51,013 bases of DNA from Enterococcus sp. DIV0660C (GCF_017316125.1 NZ_JAFLWA010000014.1:1-51013), one strand, 5' to 3'. Shown: positions 25,294 to 35,383, counted from the first letter of the stretch. The notes: a model not told the origin generated them from the letters alone. A program made the numbers and translations.

Positions 25294-25326
25294 AAAAAAA
25301 GACACCCACTCTTTCGAGCGGATGCC
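25294..25326 (-). terminator. Present rpsI terminator, supplied by element B
   Basis: An 11-bp stem (25301-25311 with 25316-25326, G-T pairs included), a TTTC loop, and seven T on the minus strand. It lies 25 bp beyond the rpsI stop and inside the element, so it replaced the original terminator (7527-7559). Confidence 0.85.
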
Positions 25327-25351
25327 TTGTAAGTCCAGTAATACCAACGAA

Positions 25352-25401
25352 TTAACGTTTTGAGAATTGTGAAGCTTTACGAGCTTTCTTAAGACCTGGT
25401 T
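25352..25401 (-). repeat. att copy 3: rpsI 3' end, element B/chromosome junction
   Basis: This is the end of the working rpsI gene. Bases 25362-25401 are identical to the two other copies. Because the repeat extends through the stop codon, integration leaves S9 unchanged. Confidence 0.92.
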
Positions 25402-25744
25402 TTTTACGTTCAACCATACGTGCGTCACGAGTAAGTAAGCCAGCACGTTTAAGAGCTGCACGGAAGTCAGGATCAACTTCTAGCAATGCACGAGCGATAC
25501 CATGACGGATAGCTCCTGATTGTCCAGCATAGCCTCCACCGTTTACGTTAACAAAAACGTCATATGCGCCTTTTGTTTCAGTAACAGCGAAAGGTTGATT
25601 GATAACTTCACGCAAGTCAGCATGTGGGATGTATTCTTCAACATCTTTTTTGTTTACAATAACTTTACCAGTTCCTGGTACTAAGCGTACGCGAGCAACT
25701 GCATTTTTACGACGGCCTGTGCCGATATATTGAACTTGTGCCAA
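25352..25744 (-). CDS. rpsI: 30S ribosomal protein S9
   Basis: A 130-residue S9 (uS9), starting [24 protein letters not shown] and ending in the basic [16 protein letters not shown] tail that reaches the ribosomal P site. Full length. It follows rplM by 15 bp, the conserved L13-S9 operon. Its last codons and stop are the integration target of two tandem elements; the final residues are encoded by sequence shared with, and possibly contributed by, element B. Confidence 0.98.
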   Translation of the reverse strand: MAQVQYIGTGRRKNAVARVRLVPGTGKVIVNKKDVEEYIPHADLREVINQPFAVTETKGAYDVFVNVNGGGYAGQSGAIRHGIARALLEVDPDFRAALKRAGLLTRDARMVERKKPGLKKARKASQFSKR

Positions 25745-25759
25745 TGAAATTCCCTCCTA

Positions 25760-26203
25760 TTAGATTAAGTTTGTGATATCTAAAACTTCTGGTTGTTGAG
25801 CAGTATGTGGATGTTCTGAACCACCATATACGTTCAATTTAGTAAATTGTTTGCGACCTAAAGTATTTTTAGGAAGCATTCCTTTTACTGAAGTTTCGAT
25901 TAAACGACGAGAATTTTTAGCACGCAATTCGCCAGCTGTGACTGATTTCAATCCACCTGGGTAGTTGCTGTGACGGTAATAAATTTTGTCAGTCGCTTTT
26001 TTACCTGTTAATTTCACTTTATCTGCATTGATGACAATGACGAAATCGCCAGTATCCACATGAGGTGTGAAAGTTGGTTTATTTTTACCACGTAGTACAG
26101 ATGCAACAACTGTTGAAAGACGTCCCAATGGAACATCAGTTGCGTCTACTACATACCATTTACGTTCTACTTCGCCTGGTTTGGCCATATATGTTGTACG
26201 CAC
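25760..26203 (-). CDS. rplM: 50S ribosomal protein L13
   Basis: A 147-residue L13 (uL13) with typical [18 protein letters not shown] and [10 protein letters not shown]...VYGGSEHPH motifs. The start is a GTG (26203) giving [24 protein letters not shown] lies eight bases upstream (26212-26216). The longer reading frame to 26284 is leader RNA rather than protein. First gene of the L13-S9 operon. Confidence 0.97.
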   Translation of the reverse strand: MRTTYMAKPGEVERKWYVVDATDVPLGRLSTVVASVLRGKNKPTFTPHVDTGDFVIVINADKVKLTGKKATDKIYYRHSNYPGGLKSVTAGELRAKNSRRLIETSVKGMLPKNTLGRKQFTKLNVYGGSEHPHTAQQPEVLDITNLI

Positions 26204-26284
26204 GTTAGTTTCCTCCAATTTAAGTTCTGATGTTTGACATACACTTCGAGTTTCCGGGGCTCTTTGTGGGGCAAACAATACCAT
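26204..26284 (-). promoter_or_regulatory. rplM 5' leader, possible L13 leader RNA
   Basis: About 80 nt separate the promoter from the rplM start. The leader contains short GC-rich complementary segments (GCCCC / GGGGC type) near its 5' end. Firmicutes rplM is often preceded by the L13 leader that autoregulates the operon. I infer a similar element from position and base composition; the fold was not verified. Confidence 0.4.
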
Positions 26285-26289
26285 TTAAC

Positions 26290-26318
26290 ATATTACCTGC
26301 TACTTCGCATAATGTCAA
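26290..26318 (-). promoter_or_regulatory. rplM-rpsI promoter
   Basis: TTGACA (complement of 26313-26318) and TAATAT (complement of 26290-26295), separated by exactly 17 bp. It is a near-consensus vegetative promoter firing into the rplM leader. Confidence 0.8.
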
Positions 26319-26436
26319 CGTTTTTCTGCTCGCATGAAAAATTTTTCAAAAGTTTACATCTTTGATCTATTCTCCTATCTGCCTCTATACTTCCAATTTC
26401 AATTACTGTATAAAAAGGAATTAAATTCCGTTATTT

Positions 26437-26484
26437 TTTGTATATTAAATAATTAAATTACAAAATAATGCATATTTATTTAAT
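26437..26484. promoter_or_regulatory. Two ARG-box-like sites upstream of argG
   Basis: TTTGTATATTAAATAATT (26437-26454) and AATGCATATTTATTTAAT (26467-26484) partly match the ArgR/AhrC consensus TNTGNATWWWWATNCANA; the left halves fit best. They lie just upstream of the argG promoter. Regulation by arginine is expected for argGH; these exact sites are tentative. Confidence 0.35.
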
Positions 26485-26491
26485 AAAAGTG

Positions 26492-26520
26492 TTGCTTTTT
26501 TATTTTTATGATGCTATTAT
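26492..26520 (+). promoter_or_regulatory. argG promoter
   Basis: TTGCTT (26492-26497) and TATTAT (26515-26520) with 17-bp spacing, about 48 bp before the argG start. Confidence 0.7.
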
Positions 26521-26567
26521 TTGAAACATCAATTTTCAAAAGAATGCAAAGTAAGGGGAGTTTTTTT

Positions 26568-27782
26568 ATGAAAGAGAAAATTATTTTAGCTTATTCCGGT
26601 GGATTAGATACATCTGTTGCCATTAAGTGGCTGACGGATGAAGGCTATGACGTGATTGCTTGTTGTTTAGACATCGGCGAAGGAAAAGATACGTCTTTTA
26701 TCAAAGAAAAAGCATTGCAAGTTGGTGCTAGCGCTTCTTATGCGATTGATGCTAAAGAGGAATTTGCGCAAGAATTTGCTTTGGCTGCTCTTCAAGGACA
26801 TACCTTCTATGAACAATCGTATCCATTAGTTTCTGCCCTTTCACGCCCCTTAATTGCGAAGAAACTAGTTGAACTTGCTCGCATGACAGGAGCTTCAACC
26901 ATCGCTCATGGCTGTACCGGAAAAGGAAATGACCAAGTTCGATTTGAAGTTGCAATCAATGCTTTAGCACCTGACTTAAAAATTATCGCTCCTGTTCGTC
27001 AATGGCAGTGGTCTCGTGAAGAAGAAATTGCTTATGCAAAAACAAATGATATTCCAATTCCTGCAAATTTAGACAATCCTTATTCAATTGATCAAAATCT
27101 TTGGGGGCGTGCATGTGAATGCGGAATTTTAGAAGACCCTTGGGCCACCCCACCTGCAGGAGCTTACGAGTTAACGACTGCTTTAGAATATACACCAGAT
27201 CTACCCGATGTGATTGAGCTAACATTTGAACACGGTATCCCAATTGAATTAAATCAAGAAAAGATGTCTTTATCACAACTAATCTTGACCTTAAATCAAC
27301 TCGCTGGTAAACATGGAATCGGTCGAATTGATCATGTTGAAAATCGGTTAGTTGGTATCAAATCACGTGAAGTTTATGAATGTCCCGGAGCGGTGGTCTT
27401 GATGCAAGCGCACAAAGAATTGGAAGATTTGACTTTTGTACGTGAGCTTGCCCACTTTAAACCACTAATTGAGCAGCAGCTCAGTCAAATGATTTATGAT
27501 GGTTTATGGTTCAATCCATTAACAGAAGCCTTGTTACAATTTCTAAAATCAACACAAATTTATGTAAATGGGACCGTCCGGGTCAAACTCTTTAAAGGAA
27601 ACGTGATTGTTGAGGGGCGGAAATCATTTAATAGTCTGTATAGTGAAGAACTGGCTACTTATACATCCGCAGATACCTTTGATCAACAAGCAGCTATTGG
27701 GTTCATCAAACTTTGGGGATTACCTTCTAAAGTCCACGCAGAGGTACAATCGAAACAAGAAAACTTGTCACAAATAATTTAA
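26568..27782 (+). CDS. argG: Argininosuccinate synthase
   Basis: A 404-residue argininosuccinate synthase, joining citrulline and aspartate with ATP in arginine synthesis. The N-terminal ATP-pyrophosphatase loop is [16 protein letters not shown]. Other family blocks present are [14 protein letters not shown] and [36 protein letters not shown] lies seven or so bases before the ATG. argH follows after 85 bp that include a hairpin. Confidence 0.97.
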   Translation: MKEKIILAYSGGLDTSVAIKWLTDEGYDVIACCLDIGEGKDTSFIKEKALQVGASASYAIDAKEEFAQEFALAALQGHTFYEQSYPLVSALSRPLIAKKLVELARMTGASTIAHGCTGKGNDQVRFEVAINALAPDLKIIAPVRQWQWSREEEIAYAKTNDIPIPANLDNPYSIDQNLWGRACECGILEDPWATPPAGAYELTTALEYTPDLPDVIELTFEHGIPIELNQEKMSLSQLILTLNQLAGKHGIGRIDHVENRLVGIKSREVYECPGAVVLMQAHKELEDLTFVRELAHFKPLIEQQLSQMIYDGLWFNPLTEALLQFLKSTQIYVNGTVRVKLFKGNVIVEGRKSFNSLYSEELATYTSADTFDQQAAIGFIKLWGLPSKVHAEVQSKQENLSQII

Positions 27783-27793
27783 ATACACTAGCT

Positions 27794-27838
27794 AATGAAG
27801 ATTTCTTTACGTTATAACAGGAAAAAGAAATCTTCATT
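27794..27838 (+). terminator. Strong hairpin between argG and argH (attenuator or terminator)
   Basis: A perfect 15-bp stem (27794-27808 with 27824-27838) and 15-nt loop, followed by GTTTTAC. The T-run is short, so termination may be partial. It would reduce argH transcription relative to argG or stabilise the argG mRNA end. Confidence 0.6.
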
Positions 27839-27867
27839 GTTTTACATAATTTTGGGGAGGAACAGAT

Positions 27868-29262
27868 ATGGAAAAACTTTGGGGTGGTCGTTTTCAAGGC
27901 GAAAGTGAACAATGGATTGACGAATTTGGAGCATCCATTTCTTTTGACCAGAAGTTAGCAAAGCAAGATATCCTTGGCAGTTTAGCTCATGTCAAAATGC
28001 TTGGTCATACAGGAATTTTAACTACAGATGAAACGTTAGCAATTATTTCCGGTTTAGAAACTTTGCAGCAAAAATTAGCAGCAAATGAATTACAATTCAC
28101 CATTGAAAATGAAGATATCCACTTAAATATCGAAACATTACTTCATCAAGAAATTGGTGCAGTTGCGGGAAAGTTACATACCGCTCGCAGCCGAAATGAT
28201 CAAGTCGCGACAGATATGCATCTTTTTCTCAAGGAGACTGTTTTGGAATTAATAACCAAACTTCACCAGTTACGAACAACTTTAGTCAAGAAAGCTGAAG
28301 AACATGTTGAAACAATTGCACCTGGATATACGCACCTCCAACATGCACAGCCAATCTCCTTCGGCCATCATTTGCTCGCTTATTATCAGATGTTGACTAG
28401 GGATGCGGAACGTTTTGAAGAAAGTTTAAAACGAATTGATTTATCTCCACTTGGCAGTGCAGCACTGGCTGGAACTACCTTTCCAATCGACCGTCAATTT
28501 TCAGCAAAAGAATTAGGTTTTTCTGGTATTTATCAAAACAGTTTGGACGCTGTGAGTGATCGTGATTTTATCTTAGAATTTCTAAGTAATTGTTCTCTTT
28601 TAATGATGCATCTTTCACGTTTTTGCGAGGAATTGATTTTGTGGTGCAGCCATGAGTTTCAATTTGTTGAATTGACAGATACTTTCTCAACAGGAAGTTC
28701 AATTATGCCGCAAAAGAAAAATCCAGATATGGCTGAACTTATTCGTGGGAAAACAGGTAGAGTTTACGGAAATCTTTTTGGTCTTTTAGCCTTGATGAAA
28801 GGTTTACCACTTGCATACAATAAAGATTTTCAAGAAGATAAAGAAGGTATGTTTGACTCAAGTGAAACAGTTCTAGCTAGTTTAACGATCATGGATGGCA
28901 TGATTGCAACGATGAAAGTCAATCAATCACGTATGCATGCTTCCACACAACAAGATTTTTCTAATGCAACAGAATTAGCTGACTACTTGGCTACCAAAGG
29001 AATGCCTTTCCGTCAAGCACATGAAATTGTCGGAAAACTTGTCCTCCATTGTACACAAAGAGGCTATTTTTTACAGGATATTCCATTAACTGAATTCCAA
29101 GCCATCAGTTCACTGATTGAAGACGATATTTACGATACTTTACGGTCAGAAGCAGCCGTTCAAAGAAGACATTCCGAAGGTGGAACTGGCTTTGACCAAG
29201 TAAGAGCACAAATCGACTACGCATTTTCTCAATTAGCATCTGAGATCGTTCCCTTGTCCTGA
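27868..29262 (+). CDS. argH: Argininosuccinate lyase
   Basis: A 464-residue lyase that cleaves argininosuccinate to arginine and fumarate, the last step of arginine synthesis. It begins [12 protein letters not shown]. The fumarase/lyase signature is [20 protein letters not shown], including the flexible catalytic serine loop, and the TARSRNDQV and HLQHAQPI blocks are intact. A GGGGAGG site precedes the ATG. Paired with argG. Confidence 0.97.
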   Translation: MEKLWGGRFQGESEQWIDEFGASISFDQKLAKQDILGSLAHVKMLGHTGILTTDETLAIISGLETLQQKLAANELQFTIENEDIHLNIETLLHQEIGAVAGKLHTARSRNDQVATDMHLFLKETVLELITKLHQLRTTLVKKAEEHVETIAPGYTHLQHAQPISFGHHLLAYYQMLTRDAERFEESLKRIDLSPLGSAALAGTTFPIDRQFSAKELGFSGIYQNSLDAVSDRDFILEFLSNCSLLMMHLSRFCEELILWCSHEFQFVELTDTFSTGSSIMPQKKNPDMAELIRGKTGRVYGNLFGLLALMKGLPLAYNKDFQEDKEGMFDSSETVLASLTIMDGMIATMKVNQSRMHASTQQDFSNATELADYLATKGMPFRQAHEIVGKLVLHCTQRGYFLQDIPLTEFQAISSLIEDDIYDTLRSEAAVQRRHSEGGTGFDQVRAQIDYAFSQLASEIVPLS

Positions 29263-29310
29263 ATTGCTTTGCGAAAGGTTAGTAATGCATAGGGCTCCCT
29301 TCTTCCACAC

Positions 29311-29347
29311 AAAAAGACACACAACTTAATGAGTTGCGTGTCTTTTT
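29311..29347. terminator. Bidirectional terminator between argH and dps
   Basis: Arms 29311-29326 and 29332-29347 pair over 16 bp with one mismatch and have A/T runs on both ends. It serves the convergent argH and dps genes. Confidence 0.85.
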
Positions 29348-29372
29348 CTTCTATTATTATAGAAATAAATTT

Positions 29373-29840
29373 CTAAGCATCAATTTCTGGAGCTTTTCCA
29401 AGATGTGCTTGGATCATCCAGATGCGTTTTTCAGTTGCTGTTTTAAATTCAATAAAGATATCTTGTGTAGGATCGTCGCCTTCTTCACCAGAAACTTCAA
29501 TTCCTTTTTGGTAAAGATCAGCTAGATAACGATAATTTTTCACTAATGTTTCTAAACGTTCTGGAATCGTACGGTCCCAACGACCTACTTCATCAGAAAT
29601 TTTTGTATTGTCTGCAAACTCACGTAATGTTGAGTAAGGTGCGCCATCAAGGGTGATCAAACGTTCTGAGATCTCATCTAATTGATCATTTAGATCATCC
29701 ATGAATTCGTCCATCATTGGGTGCAAAGTAAGGAAACCTGGACCTCTCATGTACCAATGTGTTTGATGCACAACAACAGACATTTGACTTAAATCTGCAA
29801 CTAATTGGTTCAATACTTCTTTTGTTTTTGGAAATTTCAT
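29373..29840 (-). CDS. dps: Dps-family DNA-binding ferritin-like protein
   Basis: A 155-residue Dps: a dodecameric mini-ferritin that oxidises Fe2+ with H2O2 and stores the iron, protecting DNA. The ferroxidase residues are visible in HQTHWYMRGPGFLTLHPMMDEFMDDLNDQLDEISERL (His near 30, the Asp/Glu pair near 57-61). The C-terminus lacks a lysine-rich tail. A Fur/PerR-like box lies about 80 bp upstream (29918-29932). Confidence 0.95.
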   Translation of the reverse strand: MKFPKTKEVLNQLVADLSQMSVVVHQTHWYMRGPGFLTLHPMMDEFMDDLNDQLDEISERLITLDGAPYSTLREFADNTKISDEVGRWDRTIPERLETLVKNYRYLADLYQKGIEVSGEEGDDPTQDIFIEFKTATEKRIWMIQAHLGKAPEIDA

Positions 29841-29917
29841 TTTGTTACCTCCCTACATTTGTTTACATATAAAATCATAGTCAATTTTCAATTAAATGTA
29901 CACTAAAACCAATTACC

Positions 29918-29932
29918 TGAGAATGATTTTCA
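29918..29932. promoter_or_regulatory. Fur/PerR-family box upstream of dps
   Basis: TGAGAATGATTTTCA matches the 7-1-7 core TGATAATNATTATCA at 12 of 14 defined positions. It lies upstream of dps, a usual target of PerR or Fur. Which of the two would bind cannot be told from sequence. Confidence 0.5.
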
Positions 29933-29954
29933 TCCAAGTAATCTTTAAATCATA

Positions 29955-30002
29955 AAAATCATCGAAAAGCAAATGATATATCATTTGCTTTTCGATGATT
30001 TT
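29955..30002. repeat. Perfect 48-bp palindrome
   Basis: Two 24-bp arms (29955-29978 and 29979-30002) are exact reverse complements with no loop, centred on GATATATC. It lies between the divergent dps and prepilin peptidase genes, 60 bp before the latter. As RNA it would be a very stable hairpin ending GATGATTTT. Its position between two diverging genes is unusual for a terminator. Confidence 0.9.
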
Positions 30003-30061
30003 AACTAAATAATTTTCTGCTTATCACTTTGCGTATTTCATTTTAGAAAGGAGCAAATCAG

Positions 30062-30742
30062 ATGATACTTCATTTTATTCTTGGTAGTTGTTTCGGGTCA
30101 TTCTTTTGTTTAGTTGCACAACGGATTCCTATTAACGAATCCATTCTATCGCCTGGCTCACATTGCAATCACTGTCAAACACGTTTAGCTTGGTATGAGT
30201 TAATTCCTTTATTATCAATACTTTGGCAAAATTTTCACTGCCGTTATTGCCATTGTAAATTACCAATTAGTTATTTTTTAGCCGAGGTAGTTTGTGGCGC
30301 ATTATTTAGCTGGCATTTTTATTTTTATTCATGGGATCTTCTTCTTTTATTTTGGATTAGCATGGCTTTTCTGCTAAGTCTAATGGATATCTTTTATCTG
30401 TTAATTGATTCTTTACTTCTTTATCTCATGTGGGGAATCTTGTGGTTATCTTGGTTTTTGAATGCCAATTTTCATTGGAAGAGTGTTCTCCTAGTCATTT
30501 TTGTTATGTGTTTGATTTTATCTTTTGTGCCTAGATCATTAGGAATAGGGGATTGTTTACTACTGATTTGTTGGAGTGGTGGATTGTCATTAGTTTCCTT
30601 AGCTCAATTACTATTTGTCGCTAGCTTGCTAGGCGTAACATACTTTGTTTTCTATTATGTGTGTTATCGTAAACAACTGGTGCATCTACCTTTTATCCCT
30701 TTTCTAACTATGGGATTAATTATTGTTTTAAGCAGCAAGTAA
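30062..30742 (+). CDS. comC: Prepilin peptidase (A24 family), ComC-like
   Basis: A 226-residue polytopic membrane aspartyl protease that cleaves and often N-methylates type IV pilin-like competence pseudopilins. The N-terminal zinc-ribbon-like pair HCNHC and CRYCHC is present. The catalytic aspartates are likely in LMDIFYLLID and GIGDCLLL, the latter equivalent to the G-x-GD motif. About seven membrane helices follow. AAAGGAG lies seven to nine bases upstream. No competence pilin genes are in the window, so the gene stands alone, as in other Firmicutes. Confidence 0.88.
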   Translation: MILHFILGSCFGSFFCLVAQRIPINESILSPGSHCNHCQTRLAWYELIPLLSILWQNFHCRYCHCKLPISYFLAEVVCGALFSWHFYFYSWDLLLLFWISMAFLLSLMDIFYLLIDSLLLYLMWGILWLSWFLNANFHWKSVLLVIFVMCLILSFVPRSLGIGDCLLLICWSGGLSLVSLAQLLFVASLLGVTYFVFYYVCYRKQLVHLPFIPFLTMGLIIVLSSK

Positions 30743-30744
30743 AT

Positions 30745-30774
30745 AAAAAACGATGACCAGAGTCATCGTTTTTT
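30745..30774. terminator. Bidirectional terminator between comC and msrA
   Basis: A 13-bp perfect stem, AAAAAACGATGAC / GTCATCGTTTTTT, with a CAGA loop, between converging genes. Confidence 0.9.
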
Positions 30775-30807
30775 ATTAGCAATTATTCCAAATAGAAATT
30801 ATTTTCG

Positions 30808-31353
30808 TTATTTTTTAGATACCTTATCTGACCACTTTTTTCGGATAAAACCAGCGCGTCCAGAACCTTCACGATATAAATTATAATGTACACGATTTTT
30901 TTTGTAATAGTCTTGATGATATTCTTCAGCCGGATAAAAAGTTACTTTTGGTTCAATTTTAGTTACAATCGGTTGTTCAAATCGACCACTCGCTTCCAAT
31001 CGTTGCTTAGATTCTTCAGCTAGTCGTTGTTCTTCTTCACTTCCATAATAAATAACTGGTCGATACGAGTCTCCTCGATCAGCAAATTGTCCTAATGCAT
31101 CCGTTGGATCTGTTTGTTGCCAATAAATATCCAGTAATTGTTCATAACTGATGATTTCCGGATCATATTCAATTTCTACAGCTTCTGTGTGTCCTGTTGT
31201 CCCCGTCGTTACTTGTTCATACGTTGGATTTGGAACATGTCCGCCAGTGTAACCAGAAGTGACGGAAATAATCCCTGGTTGCGTATCAAAAGGCTTTACC
31301 ATGCACCAAAAACATCCGCCAGCAAAAACTGCTGTTTTCGTTTTACTTGTCAT
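30808..31353 (-). CDS. msrA: Peptide methionine sulfoxide reductase A
   Basis: A 181-residue MsrA that reduces methionine-S-sulfoxide in proteins. The catalytic cysteine is in GGCFWCMV near residue 13-16. The family blocks [18 protein letters not shown] and YHQDYYKKN are intact. No resolving C-terminal cysteine is evident, so recycling may use another thiol. No fused MsrB domain. Confidence 0.95.
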   Translation of the reverse strand: MTSKTKTAVFAGGCFWCMVKPFDTQPGIISVTSGYTGGHVPNPTYEQVTTGTTGHTEAVEIEYDPEIISYEQLLDIYWQQTDPTDALGQFADRGDSYRPVIYYGSEEEQRLAEESKQRLEASGRFEQPIVTKIEPKVTFYPAEEYHQDYYKKNRVHYNLYREGSGRAGFIRKKWSDKVSKK

Positions 31354-31665
31354 TTTATATCATCTCCCTTTTCTTTATCATACTCATTTCTAAGAAAAGG
31401 AACATTATTTTGCTTGAAACCAAAAAAATATTGTTAATCGCGCTTACCCTCTGGGGGTATATTTTAAAAGATGGACTTTACTTCTCTAAAAGCCACGAAC
31501 CAGTAAGTTGTCCACATGTGGACATTTTATTTTTCTTTTTATTTATCATTCTTGTGGATATTTTCTCCTTAAACTTCACCCAAATTTATCCACAAAACAC
31601 AAAAGAGGTCGAACGTCATGACGTTCGACCTCTTATTTCAATCCAAAATTCTCAAACGAATTGAT
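31354..31665. other. msrA-rpoC intergenic region with DnaA-box cluster
   Basis: No gene is seen in 312 bp. The stretch holds four DnaA-box-like nonamers (31508-31516, 31517-31525, 31553-31561, 31586-31594) and the rpoC terminator at 31603-31634. The best box is a perfect TTATCCACA (31586-31594). Two of the others form a 16-bp palindrome, TGTCCACATGTGGACA (31509-31524). Confidence 0.65.
31603..31634 (-). terminator. rpoC terminator
   Basis: A perfect 32-bp palindrome centred on GTCATGAC, with AAGAGGTCGAACGTC arms, followed on the minus strand by TTTGTGTTTTGTGG. It lies 32 bp past the rpoC stop. Confidence 0.8.
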
Positions 31666-34600
31666 TTATTTTGTTTGATTGTTGTTCATTGCATCTTCAG
31701 CAGCCATTTGTGCTTCAATATCAGAAATACTGTACACATTTTCGCTAGCCACACCAACTTCTTTTGGTTCCATGTCACGGTAACGTTGCATACCAGTACC
31801 AGCTGGGATGATTTTACCGATGATAACATTTTCTTTCAAACCAAGAAGTGGATCTTTCTTACCGCGAATTGCGGCATCCGTCAAGACACGAGTTGTTTCT
31901 TGGAATGATGCAGCAGATAAGAAACTGTTTGTTTCCAATGAAGCTTTTGTAATTCCTAGCAAGACTGGACGAGATGTCGCAGGAACACCACCAGCAACTA
32001 AAGTATTGTAGTTTTGATCTTTAAAGTCTGCAATATCCATTAAAGTACCTGGTAAGATTTCTGTGTCACCTGGGTCCATTACGCGAACTTTACGCAACAT
32101 TTGACGTACCATTACTTCAATATGTTTATCTCCGATTTCTACCCCTTGCATGCGGTATACGCGTTGTACTTCACGCAATAGATAATTTTCAACAGATAAA
32201 ACATCACGAACTTGCAACAATTGTTTAGGATCGATTGAACCTTCTGTTAATGGTGCACCACGATGAATCATATCGCCTTCAGCTACTTTCATACGTGCTG
32301 TATAAGGTACAGTGTACGTACGAGTATCTGTTTTACCTTTAATTGTTACTTCTTTTGTACGTGTCGCAGGATCTTCTGAGATGTCAATAACATCCCCAGT
32401 TACTTCTGTGATCACAGCTTGTCCTTTTGGATTACGTGCTTCAAAAATTTCTTGGACACGAGGAAGACCCTGAGTAATATCATCTCCGGCAACCCCACCC
32501 GTATGGAACGTACGCATTGTTAACTGTGTACCTGGTTCACCAATTGATTGAGCAGCGATTGTACCAACTGCTTCACCTACTTCAACGTCAGAACCAGTTG
32601 CAAGGTTACGTCCATAACAATGTTTACATACACCATGTTTTGTATTACATGTGAATACTGAGCGAATCGTTACCGTTTCAACACCAGCATCAACGATTTG
32701 TTTTGCAATATCTTCAGAAATCAATTCATTTCCTTCAATAATTAGTTCGTCTGTTTCCGGGTTACGGATTTCTTTACGAGTGTAACGTCCAATTAGACGA
32801 TCTTCTAATGACTCAATGATTTCGTTTCCTTCACGGATTGCACGAATTTCAAGACCACGGTCAGTACCACAATCTTCTTCACGAATAATAACATCTTGTG
32901 CTACGTCAACTAAACGACGAGTCAAGTAACCTGAATCGGCTGTCTTCAAGGCAGTATCGGTCATCCCTTTACGAGCCCCGTGAGTTGAGATAAACATTTC
33001 TAAGACAGATAGTCCTTCGCGGAAGTTAGAAATGATTGGCAATTCCATGATTCGACCATTCGGAGCAGCCATCAATCCACGCATACCGGCAAGCTGAGTA
33101 AAGTTGGAGATGTTACCACGAGCCCCAGAATCAGACATCATGAAGATTGGATTTTTTGCTTCCAAACCTTCCATCAGTTTTTGTTGGATTTCATCTTTGG
33201 CAGCATTCCAAACAGCGATTACGCGTTCATAACGTTCGTCATCTGTGATCAGACCACGACGGAATTGTTTTGTAATTGTTTCAACTTGTTTGTGTGCATT
33301 TTGGATAATTCCTTGTTTTTCTTCAAGAACACTAATATCCGCAATCCCTACAGTGATACCTGCATGAGTTGAATGTTTGTATCCTAAGTCTTTCATACGG
33401 TCAAGCATTTTAGATGTTTCAGTCACTTTGAAACGTTTAAAGACTTCAGCGATGATGTTTCCTAAGTTTTTCTTCTTGAATGGCAAGATCAACTCTTGTT
33501 CTTTGATGTGTGCAGGAATATCTGTACCCGCTTCAACAAAGTATTTATCTGGCGTTTGAACTGTTAAGTTAAAGTCAGTTGGTTCATTCAAGTAAGGAAA
33601 CTCTTGTGGCATGATTTCATTGAAGATAATCTTACCAACAGTAGTAATCATTGTGCGTTCTTTTTGCCAATCAGTAAATGGTTTGTCACCTAATGTGTTA
33701 GGATTTACACCAATACGAGAGTGTAAATGAACATAGCCATTACGCCATGCGATTACAGCTTCATTTTGATCTCTGAAGACCATTCCTTCGCCTTCACGAC
33801 CTTCTTCTTCCATAGTTAGATAGTAGTTACCTAAAACCATATCTTGAGAAGGTGTTACAACTGGTTTACCATCTTTTGGATTCAAAATATTTTGTGCAGC
33901 TAGCATCAACATACGTGCTTCAGCTTGTGCTTCTTCATTCAATGGAACATGGACAGCCATTTGGTCTCCATCGAAATCGGCATTGTAGGCTTCACAAACA
34001 AGTGGATGCAAACGAATTGCACGGCCTTGTACCAATACTGGTTCAAATGCTTGAATACCAAGTCTGTGAAGTGTAGGTGCTCGGTTAAGTAATACTGGGT
34101 GTTCTTTGATTACGTCTTCTAAAACATCCCAAACTTCATCTTCTTGACGTTCGATTTTACGTTTTGCATTTTTGATGTTTGATGCAAGTTCACGTTGAAC
34201 TAATTCACGCATTACAAATGGTTTGAACAATTCGATAGCCATTTCTTTTGGAAGACCACATTGATACATCTTCAAGAAAGGACCAACAACGATAACTGAA
34301 CGACCAGAATAGTCAACACGTTTACCTAGTAAGTTTTGACGGAAACGACCTTGTTTCCCTTTTAGCATATGAGAAAGAGATTTCAATGGACGGTTACCTG
34401 GTCCAGTAACTGGACGGCCACGACGACCATTGTCAATCAATGCATCAACGGCTTCTTGTAACATACGTTTTTCATTTTGAACAATGATTCCTGGTGCATT
34501 CAAATCTAACAAACGTTTCAAACGATTGTTGCGGTTGATTACTCGACGATACAAATCGTTTAAATCACTTGTTGCAAAACGTCCACCTTCTAATTGAACC

Positions 34601-35322
34601 ATTGGACGTAAATCAGGAGGGATTACAGGAATAACATCCATAACCATCCAGCTTGGTTCATTTCCAGAAGCACGGAATGCTTCTAAAATGTCTAAGCGAC
34701 GAATAGCACGTGTACGTTTTTGTCCTTGTGCTGATTTCAATTCTTCTTTTAATTCAGCAACTTCTGCATCCAAATCAACATTATCTAATAATTGTTTGAT
34801 TGCTTCCGCACCCATTGCAGCTTGGAATTCTTGACCATACTGTTCACGTTTCTCACGATATTCACGTTCAGTCAATAATTGTTTCTTCTCTAAATTAGTA
34901 TTACCTGGTTCGATAACTACATAAGAGGCAAAATAAATGATTTCTTCCAATGCACGTGGGCTCATATCTAAAACAAGACCCATACGTGAAGGAATACCTT
35001 TAAAATACCAGATATGTGAAACAGGAGCAGCTAATTCAATGTGTCCCATACGTTCACGACGAACTTTCGAGCGAGTAACTTCTACTCCACAACGGTCACA
35101 AACAATTCCTTTATAACGGATACGTTTGTATTTTCCGCAGGCACATTCCCAGTCTTTTGTAGGACCAAAAATCCGCTCACAGAACAACCCTTCGCGTTCA
35201 GGTTTTAAGGTACGATAGTTAATCGTCTCAGGCTTTTTAACTTCGCCGTAAGACCAGCTTCTGATTTTTTCGGGAGAAGCCAAACCTATTTGCATACTTT
35301 CGAATTTATTTACATCGATCAA
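31666..35322 (-). CDS. rpoC: RNA polymerase beta' subunit
   Basis: A 1218-residue beta' subunit. It has the N-terminal zinc site [20 protein letters not shown], the catalytic [12 protein letters not shown] with three Mg-binding aspartates, and the second zinc cluster ending [13 protein letters not shown]. The start is a TTG ([28 protein letters not shown]) with GGAGGG eight bases upstream. It follows rpoB by 79 bp that include a small hairpin. Length is normal for Firmicutes. Confidence 0.98.
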   Translation of the reverse strand: MIDVNKFESMQIGLASPEKIRSWSYGEVKKPETINYRTLKPEREGLFCERIFGPTKDWECACGKYKRIRYKGIVCDRCGVEVTRSKVRRERMGHIELAAPVSHIWYFKGIPSRMGLVLDMSPRALEEIIYFASYVVIEPGNTNLEKKQLLTEREYREKREQYGQEFQAAMGAEAIKQLLDNVDLDAEVAELKEELKSAQGQKRTRAIRRLDILEAFRASGNEPSWMVMDVIPVIPPDLRPMVQLEGGRFATSDLNDLYRRVINRNNRLKRLLDLNAPGIIVQNEKRMLQEAVDALIDNGRRGRPVTGPGNRPLKSLSHMLKGKQGRFRQNLLGKRVDYSGRSVIVVGPFLKMYQCGLPKEMAIELFKPFVMRELVQRELASNIKNAKRKIERQEDEVWDVLEDVIKEHPVLLNRAPTLHRLGIQAFEPVLVQGRAIRLHPLVCEAYNADFDGDQMAVHVPLNEEAQAEARMLMLAAQNILNPKDGKPVVTPSQDMVLGNYYLTMEEEGREGEGMVFRDQNEAVIAWRNGYVHLHSRIGVNPNTLGDKPFTDWQKERTMITTVGKIIFNEIMPQEFPYLNEPTDFNLTVQTPDKYFVEAGTDIPAHIKEQELILPFKKKNLGNIIAEVFKRFKVTETSKMLDRMKDLGYKHSTHAGITVGIADISVLEEKQGIIQNAHKQVETITKQFRRGLITDDERYERVIAVWNAAKDEIQQKLMEGLEAKNPIFMMSDSGARGNISNFTQLAGMRGLMAAPNGRIMELPIISNFREGLSVLEMFISTHGARKGMTDTALKTADSGYLTRRLVDVAQDVIIREEDCGTDRGLEIRAIREGNEIIESLEDRLIGRYTRKEIRNPETDELIIEGNELISEDIAKQIVDAGVETVTIRSVFTCNTKHGVCKHCYGRNLATGSDVEVGEAVGTIAAQSIGEPGTQLTMRTFHTGGVAGDDITQGLPRVQEIFEARNPKGQAVITEVTGDVIDISEDPATRTKEVTIKGKTDTRTYTVPYTARMKVAEGDMIHRGAPLTEGSIDPKQLLQVRDVLSVENYLLREVQRVYRMQGVEIGDKHIEVMVRQMLRKVRVMDPGDTEILPGTLMDIADFKDQNYNTLVAGGVPATSRPVLLGITKASLETNSFLSAASFQETTRVLTDAAIRGKKDPLLGLKENVIIGKIIPAGTGMQRYRDMEPKEVGVASENVYSISDIEAQMAAEDAMNNNQTK

Positions 35323-35360
35323 AAGGGGTTCCCTCCATTTCGTTTAATGGCAAAACCACA

Positions 35361-35383
35361 AGGCGGCTGATCATCGACCGCCT
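35361..35383 (-). other. Hairpin between rpoB and rpoC
   Basis: AGGCGG / CCGCCT (35361-35366, 35378-35383) form a 6-bp GC stem with an 11-nt loop. There is no T-run, so it is more likely an RNA processing or stability element than a terminator. Confidence 0.4.

Larger units (their letters stand above)
16079..25401. mobile_element. Element B: integrative element with R-M operon, Rep and integrase
   Basis: About 9.2 kb bounded by att copies 2 and 3. A minus-strand R-M operon (16329-21186) diverges from a plus-strand module: two small genes, a hairpin-rich stretch, a broken rep, an excisionase-like gene and a tyrosine integrase next to the right att. There is no relaxase, coupling protein, capsid or terminase gene, so it is neither an obvious conjugative element nor a phage satellite with packaging genes. 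It most resembles a small integrative element that replicates through a plasmid-type Rep. GTAACCAAA-type repeats occur near both ends. Confidence 0.85.

Noticed and set aside
7574-25401. Prophage or conjugative element
   Set aside because: No capsid, terminase, lysis, relaxase or type IV secretion genes are present.
31508-31594. Chromosomal origin of replication
   Set aside because: No dnaA/dnaN genes and no AT-rich unwinding region with DnaA-trio-like repeats are seen; rpoBC surroundings are not typical of oriC.
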